NCBI GenBank assembly: GCA_947588995.1
Contig: CANPZI010000008.1
Span: 44,990-108,989, forward strand
Direction: 5' to 3'
Source of the DNA: an uncultured Lachnospiraceae bacterium
Lineage (GTDB): Bacteria; Bacillota; Clostridia; Lachnospirales; Lachnospiraceae
Length of the DNA: 64,000 nucleotides
Shown: in pieces, positions 7,784-15,604 of the stretch
Layout: each line of letters opens with the position of its first letter
Position numbering within the stretch: the stretch's first letter is position 1
The notes under the pieces: generated by a model
Databases searched by the model: none
What the model was told of the DNA's origin: nothing
Seen by the model: only the letters and a program-made list of their open reading frames with translations
Translations under genes and position numbers: made by a program

Positions 7784-7973
7784 TTTCTAGGCCGCAAATC
7801 GATTGTTACCGATTTTTATCTGTAATTGTTACAGCTGTGAAACGCAGATATTTTTTTCATGAAAATGCTTTTGCATAGAAAACGCTGTAAAAAATAATAA
7901 AAAATGGATAAACAAAAAAACAAATCAATTTGTTACCCAACACACGATAACAATAAAAGGAGAATTTGTTACT
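7784..7973. promoter_or_regulatory. Repeat-rich leader before the HTH-like gene
   Basis: TTGTTAC occurs four times (7803-7809, 7826-7832, 7930-7936, 7966-7972). The second lies in the palindrome CTGTAA-TTG-TTACAG (7820-7834). The spacing suggests multiple protein-binding sites; no identity is assigned. Confidence 0.45.
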
Positions 7974-8345
7974 ATGGATACAAAAACACTATTTGACCTT
8001 GACGATCTTTCTGTGAAAGAATTATTGACGGCATTGGAAAACACCACATCGGTCAATGCTTCTGCCGCGATACATATGATTTTGATTTTGTTAGACCGCA
8101 TGAATTCTTCTATAGAAGACCTACAGAGGAAAAATGAGGAACTGCAACAGGGGCAATCTGCGTCAACACATGGGCGCAGAGGGCGGAAACGGAAAGATTT
8201 CTATCTGGGCAAGACTCTTATTGATGATGATTATTTGATTTATCTTGTTGATAAGGGGTTCTATACGCTCAAACAACTGGAAGAAGAAGTGGGTGCGGGC
8301 AAAAATCAGCTCCGCAACCGTTATAGACGTGCCAAGAAAAGATAA
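7974..8345 (+). CDS. Hypothetical protein with possible C-terminal HTH (element 1)
   Basis: A 123-residue protein I do not recognise. The N-terminal half is acidic and helical (FDLDDLSVKELLTALEN), followed by a probable coiled coil around MNSSIEDLQRKNEELQQG and a basic stretch GRRGRKRKD. The C-terminus FYTLKQLEEEVGAGKNQLRN resembles a helix-turn-helix and ends very basic. AAGGAG precedes the ATG. It could be an accessory DNA-binding protein of the element or cargo. It ends just before a G9 tract and the transposase remnant. Confidence 0.6.
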   Translation: MDTKTLFDLDDLSVKELLTALENTTSVNASAAIHMILILLDRMNSSIEDLQRKNEELQQGQSASTHGRRGRKRKDFYLGKTLIDDDYLIYLVDKGFYTLKQLEEEVGAGKNQLRNRYRRAKKR

Positions 8346-8347
8346 GC

Positions 8348-8356
8348 GGGGGGGGG
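8348..8356 (+). repeat. G9 homopolymer
   Basis: Nine G residues directly after the stop of the HTH-like gene and before a GGAGG-preceded ATG at 8368 (a 48-codon frame of unclear meaning). The tract may be slippage-prone. Confidence 0.7.
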
Positions 8357-8439
8357 AGGATTAAATCATGCCAATCGTAAGACCGAGCGTGCAGGACTGG
8401 TGTGTCCCTGCGCAATATACTTCCTCTCCTACAGCTATT

Positions 8440-8770
8440 ACGTTCCGTCAACGGCATAGACGTGATACCCCGAAAAGTCCGGCTGTCCCCACAGCGATGG
8501 TTGAATCCCCATAAGATTTCCAGTAACAGGCGCGGCGGTATTTGTTCCCGCCGTTTGGAAAAAGACTGTTTGGAAACATCTATTCCCGCATCATGCAATT
8601 CTTTATTTAACGGCCCGCCTTTCATGGTGATGAGAAAGAGGCACATAGTAAGGAGCGAGAGTTTTCGTTCCCCTTGTAAAGCTGTTTTCCTTTAGGCCGC
8701 CCTCTTTTCTCCATGTTTCGGCAATATCTTTTATGGCCTCCATAAAAGCACTCTTTATCAGGCGTGCGGC
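8440..8770 (-). pseudogene. IS4-family transposase remnant (N-terminal part, frameshifted)
   Basis: Fragments in different minus-strand frames align by eye with the intact transposase of element 2. AIKDIAETWRKEGGL matches the start, then ITMKGGPLNKELHDAGIDVS matches MTMEGGVLEDELPKAGLDVT, and after another shift GYHVYAVDGT matches GYRVLAVDGT around the first catalytic Asp. Stops follow at once, and the regions with the second Asp and the Glu are missing. At least two frameshifts and loss of about two thirds of the gene make it inactive. Its distance to the right inverted repeat (about 450 bases) equals that in element 2. Confidence 0.75.
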
Positions 8771-9213
8771 ATTCGTATTCTTTATAAGCAGAACCTCCAC
8801 TGAAAAGTTGATAGTTTCTTTCTACGGAAAAAACAAAAAAGAAACCCGGCGTCCTGTTTCACAGGGCGTTTCAAGTTTCTTCCTGCCGCACATACTATCT
8901 ATACTTTCTATTGGGTTCTGCTGTTATGTTGCGTTATTGTCTCTCTGTTGTGGTCTGCTGTTTCGGTGTGTTTTAATCTCTCTGTTGTATTCTAATCGTC
9001 TTCTGCTGTATTCGCTCTGTTTTTCCGCCTTGTACGACACAGCTTAAACTTTCTCCGCTGTAATTTCAGCTTATGATTTTTCCCTGTAAAATTCAATATC
9101 CGGCGTACATTTTTCCATAAAAAAGCGGACTCTTTTTTGGTTTTTTCAGGTAAGAAAATCGTTAAGTTGACGGGCTAAGCCGCATAAAACCGGGAAAGTT
9201 CAAAATATACCAC
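8771..9213. other. Former transposase leader of element 1
   Basis: About 440 bases with no gene. It has a hairpin around 8849-8883 that on the minus strand is followed by a T-rich run, so it would terminate incoming transcription ahead of the transposase. CTCTCTGTTGT occurs at 8941-8951 and 8978-8988 (37-base period), with related CTGCTG units nearby. Confidence 0.5.
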
Positions 9214-9229
9214 TTAATTTGATGACATT
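9214..9229 (-). repeat. Terminal inverted repeat, right, element 1
   Basis: TTAATTTGATGACATT, whose complement AATGTCATCAAATTAA matches the left end except for one base. Confidence 0.82.
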
Positions 9230-9241
9230 GCCTGTACAGGT
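9230..9241. repeat. Target-site duplication, right copy, element 1
   Basis: GCCTGTACAGGT. One base differs from the left copy; that change would still pair (G-U) in the RNA hairpin. It is followed by GTCC and a T-run, the other half of the split terminator. Confidence 0.85.
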
Positions 9242-9277
9242 GTCCTTTTTTTACGCGAGCAATGAGCCAGGCTGATT

Positions 9278-10381
9278 TCAGTAAGTCTTCGCCATTCTGC
9301 CGAGCAGATACTGCGCATAGCCGGAGAAGAACGCGCGGTCTTTTTTCATCTCGTCGGTCAGTTCGAAAAACAGTTCTTTGCTCTTGTAATCCCGCTTGAA
9401 AAAAGGTTCCCTGAAAAGATCCCACTGGGGCAGATACGTTGCAAATTTGCGCGTGTAGCAGGTGGCGGCTGTCGCCTGCACGCGATGCTCTCTGTCCACG
9501 AAAGTGGCGACGGATTTGTGGAGCGCCGTATCCTCCGCGGGCAGGTAATAATAATCCTTATAGTTGGAGTAGAAGTATTTCATCTCCTCCTCGTAGAGCG
9601 GCGCTTTCAGGATGCCTTCGTCTCTCTCGCCGCTGAAATAGCAGCCGTTTGAGAGATTCGAGACGGTAAGCGGCAGGGCGCTTGGCAGCTCCAGTTTCAT
9701 CAGCAGTTCTTTCCTGTCATGCCCGTGATAGTCCACGAAGTCGTTCGCCTGCACTTTTTTGACGGTGAGGGGAGAGTTGAACAGGTCGTGGAAAGCGAGA
9801 AGCGGCAGAATCTGCAGCATTCCTTTCATGTCGTCGCTGTTGTGGAGCAGCAGAATGCGAAGCGTCTCCTCGTCCGGCTGTTTTACATATGCGTGGTACA
9901 GGCCGATCAGGTCGCCGCCGCTGTAGAGATCCTCCCTGTCGATGCCCAGCAGTTCCTCCAGCGTTTTCTGCTTGCAGTTGGGCGTGTGCAGGAAAAATTT
10001 GTAGGGCGAGATGCGCTTGTAGAGATCGACGCCCTCAAAACGGTCAAAATTGTACGGCAGACCGAGTATTTCACACTTCTGCAGCAGGTAGGGCAGGTCA
10101 AACTGATTGCCGTTGAAATGCACCAGATGGGTATAGTCTGCCGCAAAGGAGAAGAAATCCGTAAGCAGCGCGGCCTCGTCCTCACTGCTGTCCGCGAACC
10201 ACTGTCTGATATGCCAGAAGCCGCCCGCGAAATAGGCTGCCCCGATCAGGTACAGCGAAGAATTCTTCGCGGTAAAGCCGGTTGTCTCGATATCGACAAA
10301 GAGCAGTTTGTCAGGCGCAGCGATGCGCGCTGCCGGATAGGCCGGCGTAAAATCTTCCCATGTCTGATTGATTGTCCGCAT
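9278..10381 (-). CDS. YprB-like ribonuclease H-fold exonuclease domain protein
   Basis: A 367-residue protein with an N-terminal DnaQ/RNase H-like 3'-5' exonuclease domain of the YprB type. FVDIETTGF supplies the first acidic pair, HFNGNQFDLPYL the second motif, and LLHNSDDMKGML a late Asp. The C-terminal half has no recognised domain. I chose ATG 10381 (MRTINQTW) because it has GGGAG at proper spacing; a TTG 18 bases upstream is weaker. It is convergent with cheR, and their shared terminator is interrupted by element 1. The biological substrate is unknown. Confidence 0.8.
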   Translation of the reverse strand: MRTINQTWEDFTPAYPAARIAAPDKLLFVDIETTGFTAKNSSLYLIGAAYFAGGFWHIRQWFADSSEDEAALLTDFFSFAADYTHLVHFNGNQFDLPYLLQKCEILGLPYNFDRFEGVDLYKRISPYKFFLHTPNCKQKTLEELLGIDREDLYSGGDLIGLYHAYVKQPDEETLRILLLHNSDDMKGMLQILPLLAFHDLFNSPLTVKKVQANDFVDYHGHDRKELLMKLELPSALPLTVSNLSNGCYFSGERDEGILKAPLYEEEMKYFYSNYKDYYYLPAEDTALHKSVATFVDREHRVQATAATCYTRKFATYLPQWDLFREPFFKRDYKSKELFFELTDEMKKDRAFFSGYAQYLLGRMAKTY

Positions 10382-10531
10382 AATCTTCTCCCACAACAAA
10401 TAACTTAGCTATATACTAACATATTTTTTGAAAATGCAGTAGTTTTTTTCGTCGAAAAATAGTATATTGATAGAGTAGGACATATTGGGTGTGCCGGACG
10501 CTGCGGCGGCACACGGAAAGAAGGACTGACA

Positions 10532-11848
10532 ATGGCGAAATTAACGTTTCATGGCGGCATCCACACCTATGACGGCAAGGATCTGTCCAAGGATAAGCCG
10601 ATCCGGTCGGTGCTGCCGAAAGGCGACCTGGTTTATCCGCTGTCTCAGCATATCGGTGCGCCCGCGAAGCCGATCGTGGAGAAAGGCGACCATGTCCTGA
10701 CCGGACAGAAGATTGCGGAGGCGGGCGGCTTTGTGTCCGCGCCGATCTACGCTACCGTGTCGGGCACGGTGAAAGCGATCGAGCCGCGCCGCGTCGTCAC
10801 GGGGGACAGCGTGATGAGCATTATCGTGGAGAACGACGGCAGATATGAGGAAGTGGAGTACCCGGCGGTCAAACCGCTTGAGGAGATGACGAGGGAGGAG
10901 ATTATAGAGCGCATCCGGGAGGCCGGTGTGGTCGGTATGGGCGGCGCGGGATTCCCTACCCATGTCAAACTCTCCCCCAAGGAACCGGAGAAGATAGACT
11001 ATGTGATTGTCAATTGTGCGGAGTGCGAGCCTTATCTCACCTCCGATTACCGGAGAATGATAGAGGAGCCGGAGAAGCTGGTGGGCGGCCTGAAAGTGTC
11101 CCTGCAGCTCTTTGAAAATGCCCGCGGGATCCTGGCGGTGGAGGACAATAAGCCGGACTGCATCGCGATCCTGAAGAAACTGACCAAGGACGAGCCGCGC
11201 ATCAGTGTGAAAGCGCTGCGCACCAAATATCCTCAGGGAGCGGAGCGGCAGATCATCTATGCGGTCACGGGCAGGGCGATCAATTCGTCCATGCTTCCCG
11301 CGGATGCGGGCTGCGTGGTCAACAATGTGGATACGGTGGTGGCGATCTATCACGCCGTCTGCGAGGGCAGGCCGTTAATGTACCGGATCGTGACGGTCAC
11401 GGGCGACGCGGTGGCTGATCCGTGCAATATTATGGTGCGCATCGGCACGAACTATCATGAGCTGATCGCGGAGGCGGGCGGCTTTAAGAAAGACCCCGTG
11501 AAGATTGTCTCCGGCGGCCCGATGATGGGCTTCGGCATCTTTGATCTGGATGTGCCCACGACCAAGACGGCCTCGGCGCTTCTGTGCCTGACACAGGACG
11601 ACGTCTCCCGCATGGAGCCGGGACCGTGCATCAACTGCGGGCGCTGTGTGGAGGCCTGCCCGAGCAGGCTCGTGCCGAGTATGCTGGCCGACTATGCGGA
11701 GCACTACGATGAGGAAGCGTTCGTGGCGCATGAGGGAATGGAGTGCGTGGAGTGCGGGTGCTGCAGCTATGTCTGCCCCGCCAAGCGGTCGCTCACGCAG
11801 TCGATCAAATCCATGCGCAAGATACAGCTTTCCAAGAGAAAGAAGTAG
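10532..11848 (+). CDS. rnfC: Rnf complex subunit RnfC (NADH/flavin, 2x[4Fe-4S])
   Basis: Peripheral subunit of the Rnf complex, which couples ferredoxin oxidation with NAD+ reduction to Na+ or H+ export. It has 438 residues. An N-terminal barrel-sandwich-like segment is followed by the nucleotide-binding loop GMGGAGFPTHVKL, a SLBB-like region, and two cluster motifs CINCGRCVEACP and CVECGCCSYVCP near the C-terminus. The first gene of rnfCDGEAB, with RnfD 24 bases downstream. Confidence 0.95.
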   Translation: MAKLTFHGGIHTYDGKDLSKDKPIRSVLPKGDLVYPLSQHIGAPAKPIVEKGDHVLTGQKIAEAGGFVSAPIYATVSGTVKAIEPRRVVTGDSVMSIIVENDGRYEEVEYPAVKPLEEMTREEIIERIREAGVVGMGGAGFPTHVKLSPKEPEKIDYVIVNCAECEPYLTSDYRRMIEEPEKLVGGLKVSLQLFENARGILAVEDNKPDCIAILKKLTKDEPRISVKALRTKYPQGAERQIIYAVTGRAINSSMLPADAGCVVNNVDTVVAIYHAVCEGRPLMYRIVTVTGDAVADPCNIMVRIGTNYHELIAEAGGFKKDPVKIVSGGPMMGFGIFDLDVPTTKTASALLCLTQDDVSRMEPGPCINCGRCVEACPSRLVPSMLADYAEHYDEEAFVAHEGMECVECGCCSYVCPAKRSLTQSIKSMRKIQLSKRKK

Positions 11849-11872
11849 GGAGAAAGGAGACAGGACACAGCT

Positions 11873-12805
11873 ATGAGCGATTTCATGAAGGTATCGTCCA
11901 ATCCGCATATCAGGTCGAAGATGGGAACAAGCGGCATTATGCTCTGTGTGGTGGTTGCGCTTCTTCCTGCGGCCGGGTTCGGTATCTATAATTTCGGCAT
12001 CGGCGCGCTAGTCACGATTCTGGTGACGGTGGCGGCGGCCGTGCTGACAGAGTACCTCTTTGAAAAAGTATGTAAGAAAAAAGTAACGATAGGTGATTAT
12101 TCCGCGGTGGTGACAGGGCTTTTGCTGGCGCTGAACCTGCCCGTCTCCGCGCCATGGTGGATCGGCGTGGTCGGCGCGGTGTTCGCGATTCTGGTGGTGA
12201 AGATGCTCTTCGGCGGGCTGGGACAGAATTTTATGAATCCGGCGCTGGGCGCGCGGTGTTTTCTGCTGATTTCTTTCACTTCCATCATGACGAATTTTGA
12301 CTGCGACGCCTACACGGGCGCGACACCGCTCGCTGATCTGAAGAACGGCATGGATGTCAATATTCTGGATATGGTGATTGGCCGGACGGCGGGCACGATC
12401 GGTGAGACTTCCATGATCGCCATCGTGGTCGGCGCGTGCTTCCTGATCCTGATGGGCATCATCGATCTGCGCATTCCCGGCAGCTATATCGTGAGCTTTG
12501 TGATCTTCATCACTGTTTTCGGCGGGCACGGTCTGGATTGGGCCTATATCTCCGCGCATCTGGCGGGCGGCGGCCTGATGCTGGGCGCGTTCTTTATGGC
12601 GACAGACTATGTGACGAGGCCGGTCACGAAGAACGGACAGTATCTGTTCGGTATCCTCTTAGGGATTCTGACGGGTATTTTCCGCCTGTTCGGGCCTTCC
12701 GCGGAGGGCGTGTCCTACGCGATTATTCTGGGCAACCTGCTGGTGCCGCTCATCGAGAAGATCACTCTTCCGAAAGCGTTTGGTAAAGGGGGAGAAAAAG
12801 CATGA
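11873..12805 (+). CDS. rnfD: Rnf complex subunit RnfD (membrane flavoprotein)
   Basis: Integral membrane subunit, 310 residues, with about nine hydrophobic segments. YTGATPLADL holds the threonine to which FMN is covalently bound in characterised RnfD proteins; ApbE, which performs this step, is encoded at 22.1-23.1 kb. Overlaps rnfG by 4 bases (ATGA type), indicating coupling. Confidence 0.95.
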   Translation: MSDFMKVSSNPHIRSKMGTSGIMLCVVVALLPAAGFGIYNFGIGALVTILVTVAAAVLTEYLFEKVCKKKVTIGDYSAVVTGLLLALNLPVSAPWWIGVVGAVFAILVVKMLFGGLGQNFMNPALGARCFLLISFTSIMTNFDCDAYTGATPLADLKNGMDVNILDMVIGRTAGTIGETSMIAIVVGACFLILMGIIDLRIPGSYIVSFVIFITVFGGHGLDWAYISAHLAGGGLMLGAFFMATDYVTRPVTKNGQYLFGILLGILTGIFRLFGPSAEGVSYAIILGNLLVPLIEKITLPKAFGKGGEKA

Positions 12806-13410
12806 AAGAAATGATGAAGAATACGGCGATCATCCTGTTGATTACCGTTATATCCGGCTTGATTCTCGGCCTGGTCTATCAGATCACAAAAGATCCCATT
12901 GCCGCGCAGGAGGCGAAGAAGAAGCAGGAAGCCTGTCAGGAAGTCTTCCCGGAGGCGGACGATTTCGTGCCGGTGGAGGCAGAGGCGGCGGATGAGGCGG
13001 ACTGGACAGAGGCCGGCTATGCGCAGGAGAGCATCGACGAGGTGATGTGCGCCGTGGACGGTTCCGGCAACACACTGGGCTATGTGATCACGGTGACGAC
13101 GAAAGAGGGCTACGGCGGCGATATCCGGTTTTCCATCGGCGTACGCATGGACGGCACGCTGAACGGTATGTCGATCCTGTCCATCTCGGAGACGGCGGGA
13201 CTGGGAATGCGCGCGGAGGAAGTCTTAAAGCCTCAGTTTGCGGGCAGGCAGGCGGAAACTTTTACATACACGAAAAACGGGGCGACGTCAGACAACCAGA
13301 TCGACGCCATCTCCGGCGCGACCATCACGACCAATGCCGTGACGAACGGCGTGAACGCAGGACTGTATTATTTCCGAACAAAACTGGGAGGAGGCGCTTT
13401 CCATGAATAG
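12802..13410 (+). CDS. rnfG: Rnf complex subunit RnfG (FMN-binding)
   Basis: A 202-residue subunit with one N-terminal membrane helix (IILLITVISGLILGLVY) and an outward FMN-binding domain. The flavinylation motif SGATITT is near the C-terminus; the Thr would carry FMN. GYGGDIRFSIGV and the ETAGLGMRAEE stretch are typical of the family. Overlaps rnfE by 8 bases. Confidence 0.95.
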   Translation: MKEMMKNTAIILLITVISGLILGLVYQITKDPIAAQEAKKKQEACQEVFPEADDFVPVEAEAADEADWTEAGYAQESIDEVMCAVDGSGNTLGYVITVTTKEGYGGDIRFSIGVRMDGTLNGMSILSISETAGLGMRAEEVLKPQFAGRQAETFTYTKNGATSDNQIDAISGATITTNAVTNGVNAGLYYFRTKLGGGAFHE

Positions 13411-14179
13411 AGCAGGCGAACGGCTTGTCAACGGGATTATCAGAGAGAATCCGACCTTTGTGCTGACGCTGGGGATGTGTCCGACACTGGCAGTCACCAC
13501 TTCGGCGGTCAACGGTCTGGGGATGGGACTGACGACGATGGTGGTGCTGGCGCTGAGCAATGTATTTATCTCGCTGCTTCGGCACGTCATACCGGATAAG
13601 GTGCGCATTCCGGCTTTTATCGTCATCATCGCGTCTTTTGTGACGGTGGCGCAGCTTTTGCTGCAGGGATTTATTCCTTTTCTGTATGACGCGCTGGGCA
13701 TCTATATTCCCCTGATTGTGGTCAACTGCATTATCCTGGGACGCGCGGAGGCGTATGCCTACAAGAATCCCGTGATACCGTCCCTCTTTGACGGAATCGG
13801 CATGGGACTGGGCTTTTCGGTGGCCCTGACCTGTATCGGCGCGGTCAGGGAACTTCTGGGCGCGGGCGAGATTTTCGGCATCCGCGTGATGCCGGAGAGC
13901 TACGTGCCGGTGAGCATCTTTATCATGGCGCCGGGGGCATTCTTCGTGCTGGCGCTGCTGACGGCAATCCAGAATAAGGTCAGGATAAACGGCGAGCGCA
14001 GGGGCAAAGATATGTCCAAAATCCAGTCCGGCTGCAGCTCGGACTGCATGAACTGCGCGGATGCGGGCTGTGCGCACAGGCTCTATGACGAGAAAGCGGA
14101 CAGCGCGTCCGCCGGTAAGAAAGCAGAGCCGGAAGAGATCACGATAGAGGAGATAAAGGAGGATGAGGACAATGATTAA
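13403..14179 (+). CDS. rnfE: Rnf complex subunit RnfE with cysteine-rich tail
   Basis: Integral membrane subunit of 258 residues. The first 195 are the usual six-helix RnfE/NqrD fold (NPTFVLTLGMCPTLAVT at the N-terminus; VNCIILGRAEAYA in the middle). It then carries a 55-residue hydrophilic extension with CSSDCMNCADAGC (C-x3-C-x2-C-x4-C) and an acidic end. RnfE of gammaproteobacteria lacks such a tail; the four Cys could bind a metal or cluster. Overlaps rnfA by 17 bases. Confidence 0.93.
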   Translation: MNRAGERLVNGIIRENPTFVLTLGMCPTLAVTTSAVNGLGMGLTTMVVLALSNVFISLLRHVIPDKVRIPAFIVIIASFVTVAQLLLQGFIPFLYDALGIYIPLIVVNCIILGRAEAYAYKNPVIPSLFDGIGMGLGFSVALTCIGAVRELLGAGEIFGIRVMPESYVPVSIFIMAPGAFFVLALLTAIQNKVRINGERRGKDMSKIQSGCSSDCMNCADAGCAHRLYDEKADSASAGKKAEPEEITIEEIKEDEDND

Positions 14180-14750
14180 AGATTTGCTGGTGATACTGGT
14201 CGCCTCCTCATTGGTCAATAACGTGGTGCTGAGCCAGTTCCTGGGGCTGTGCCCATTCCTCGGCGTCTCCAAGAAGACGAATACGGCGGCCGGCATGGGC
14301 GTGGCGGTTATCTTCGTCATCACGCTGGCTTCGGCGGTGGCGGGCGCGATCTATCAGTACCTGCTGGTGCCGCTGGACATCACCTATCTGCAGACGATTG
14401 TGTTCATTCTCGTCATCGCGGCGCTGGTGCAGTTTGTGGAGATGTTCCTGAAAAAATATATGCAGTCTCTGTACCAGGCGCTGGGCGTGTATCTGCCGTT
14501 AATCACGACCAACTGCGCGGTGCTGGGCGTGGCGCTCACCAACGTGCAGAAAAATTACGGTATTCTGACGGGGGTCGTGAACGGGTTCGCGACGGCGGTG
14601 GGCTTTACGGTCTCTATCGTGATTTTGGCGGGCATCCGGGAGAAGATGGCCTACAACGATATCCCGGAGTCTTTTAGGGGAATGCCCATCGTGCTGGTCA
14701 CGGCGGGACTGATGGCGATCGCGTTCTGCGGCTTTTCGGGACTGCTGTAG
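14163..14750 (+). CDS. rnfA: Rnf complex subunit RnfA
   Basis: Integral membrane subunit of 195 residues with six hydrophobic segments, paralogous to RnfE. VLSQFLGLCPFLGVSKK near the N-terminus and TTNCAVLGVAL in the middle carry the conserved cysteines that hold the membrane [2Fe-2S] cluster between RnfA and RnfE in solved complexes. Confidence 0.95.
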   Translation: MRTMIKDLLVILVASSLVNNVVLSQFLGLCPFLGVSKKTNTAAGMGVAVIFVITLASAVAGAIYQYLLVPLDITYLQTIVFILVIAALVQFVEMFLKKYMQSLYQALGVYLPLITTNCAVLGVALTNVQKNYGILTGVVNGFATAVGFTVSIVILAGIREKMAYNDIPESFRGMPIVLVTAGLMAIAFCGFSGLL

Positions 14751-14781
14751 CGGGGAATGATACAGAAAGGCGGAGATTACT

Positions 14782-15573
14782 ATGAGTATGACCGGAATAT
14801 TGATAGCGACGCTGACGGTGGGGGCGGTAGGGCTTTTCGTGGGCCTCTTCCTCGGTGTTGCGGGAATAAAATTCAAGGTGGAAGTGGACGAGAAAGAGGA
14901 GGCCGTGCTGGGCGTCCTGCCAGGCAATAACTGCGGCGGCTGCGGCTATGCGGGCTGTTCGGGTCTGGCCGCGGCGATTGCCAAGGGCGAGGCCCCTGTG
15001 AATGCCTGCCCTGTGGGCGGCGAGAAAGTCGGGAAGCAGGTCGCGCAGATCATGGGCGTGGAGGCCGAGGCCGGTGTGCGCAAGGTCGCTTTCGTCAGAT
15101 GTTCAGGGGATAAGGAGCGCACGCGGGTAGACTATGAGTACAGCGGAATCGAGGACTGCAGGATGCTCTCTTTCGTGCCGAACGGCGGGCCGAAATCGTG
15201 TAATTATGGCTGTCTCGGCTATGGCAGCTGCGTGAAAGCCTGTCCCTTTGACGCGATCCATGTTGTAAACGGCGTGGCAGTCGTGGATAAGGAGGCCTGC
15301 AAGGCCTGCGGCAAGTGCGTCGCCGTCTGTCCGAAGAATCTGATCACGCTGGTTCCCTATGACGCCAAGCACATCGTGGCCTGCAGTTCCAAGGACAAGG
15401 GACCTGTGACGATCAAGGCCTGCGACGCAGGCTGCATCGCCTGCCAGCTCTGCAAGAAGAACTGTCCGGCGGACGCGATCACGATCGAGGACTTCCACGC
15501 GAGCATTGATCAGGAAAAGTGTACCGGCTGCGGCACGTGTAAGGAGAAGTGCCCGCGGAAAGTGATTGTATAG
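14782..15573 (+). CDS. rnfB: Rnf complex subunit RnfB (polyferredoxin)
   Basis: Ferredoxin-accepting subunit, 263 residues. One N-terminal membrane helix is followed by the [4Fe-4S] domain NNCGGCGYAGC and several ferredoxin motifs: CVKACP, CKACGKCVAVCPKN, CQLCKKNCPAD and CTGCGTCKEKCP. This is the larger clostridial form. Last gene of the rnf cluster; the aldo/keto reductase starts 31 bases later. Confidence 0.95.
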   Translation: MSMTGILIATLTVGAVGLFVGLFLGVAGIKFKVEVDEKEEAVLGVLPGNNCGGCGYAGCSGLAAAIAKGEAPVNACPVGGEKVGKQVAQIMGVEAEAGVRKVAFVRCSGDKERTRVDYEYSGIEDCRMLSFVPNGGPKSCNYGCLGYGSCVKACPFDAIHVVNGVAVVDKEACKACGKCVAVCPKNLITLVPYDAKHIVACSSKDKGPVTIKACDAGCIACQLCKKNCPADAITIEDFHASIDQEKCTGCGTCKEKCPRKVIV

Positions 15574-15604
15574 AAACAGGAAAACAAGGGAGGAATATTG
15601 CGAT

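Larger units (their letters stand above)
4604..9229. mobile_element. Element 1: IS4/IS231-like cargo element with decayed transposase
   Basis: A 4.6-kb AT-rich insertion bounded by 16-bp inverted repeats, AATGTCATCAACTTAA at 4604-4619 and TTAATTTGATGACATT at 9214-9229 (15 of 16 match), and by a 12-bp target duplication. Contents in order: a probable type I toxin-antitoxin locus, an Xre-type regulator, an adenylate-forming ligase, a small terminator-ended transcript, a possible HTH protein and N-terminal remnants of an IS4 transposase on the minus strand near the right end. Codon and base use differ sharply from the GC-rich neighbours. Transposase position and orientation match element 2, so the two are related. 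It resembles IS231 mobile insertion cassettes; mobility in trans is inference. Confidence 0.82.

Noticed and set aside
8368..8514. A 48-codon plus-strand frame with a good ribosome site after the G9 tract
   Set aside because: It is antisense to the transposase remnant and shows no recognisable motif; too weak to call a gene.
8941..8988. CRISPR-like repeats
   Set aside because: Only two 11-base copies with a 37-base period and related CTGCTG units; no spacer array and no cas genes.
8733..9047. A 104-codon plus-strand frame rich in Phe/Leu/Ser
   Set aside because: It lies in the former transposase leader and reflects T-rich repeats.
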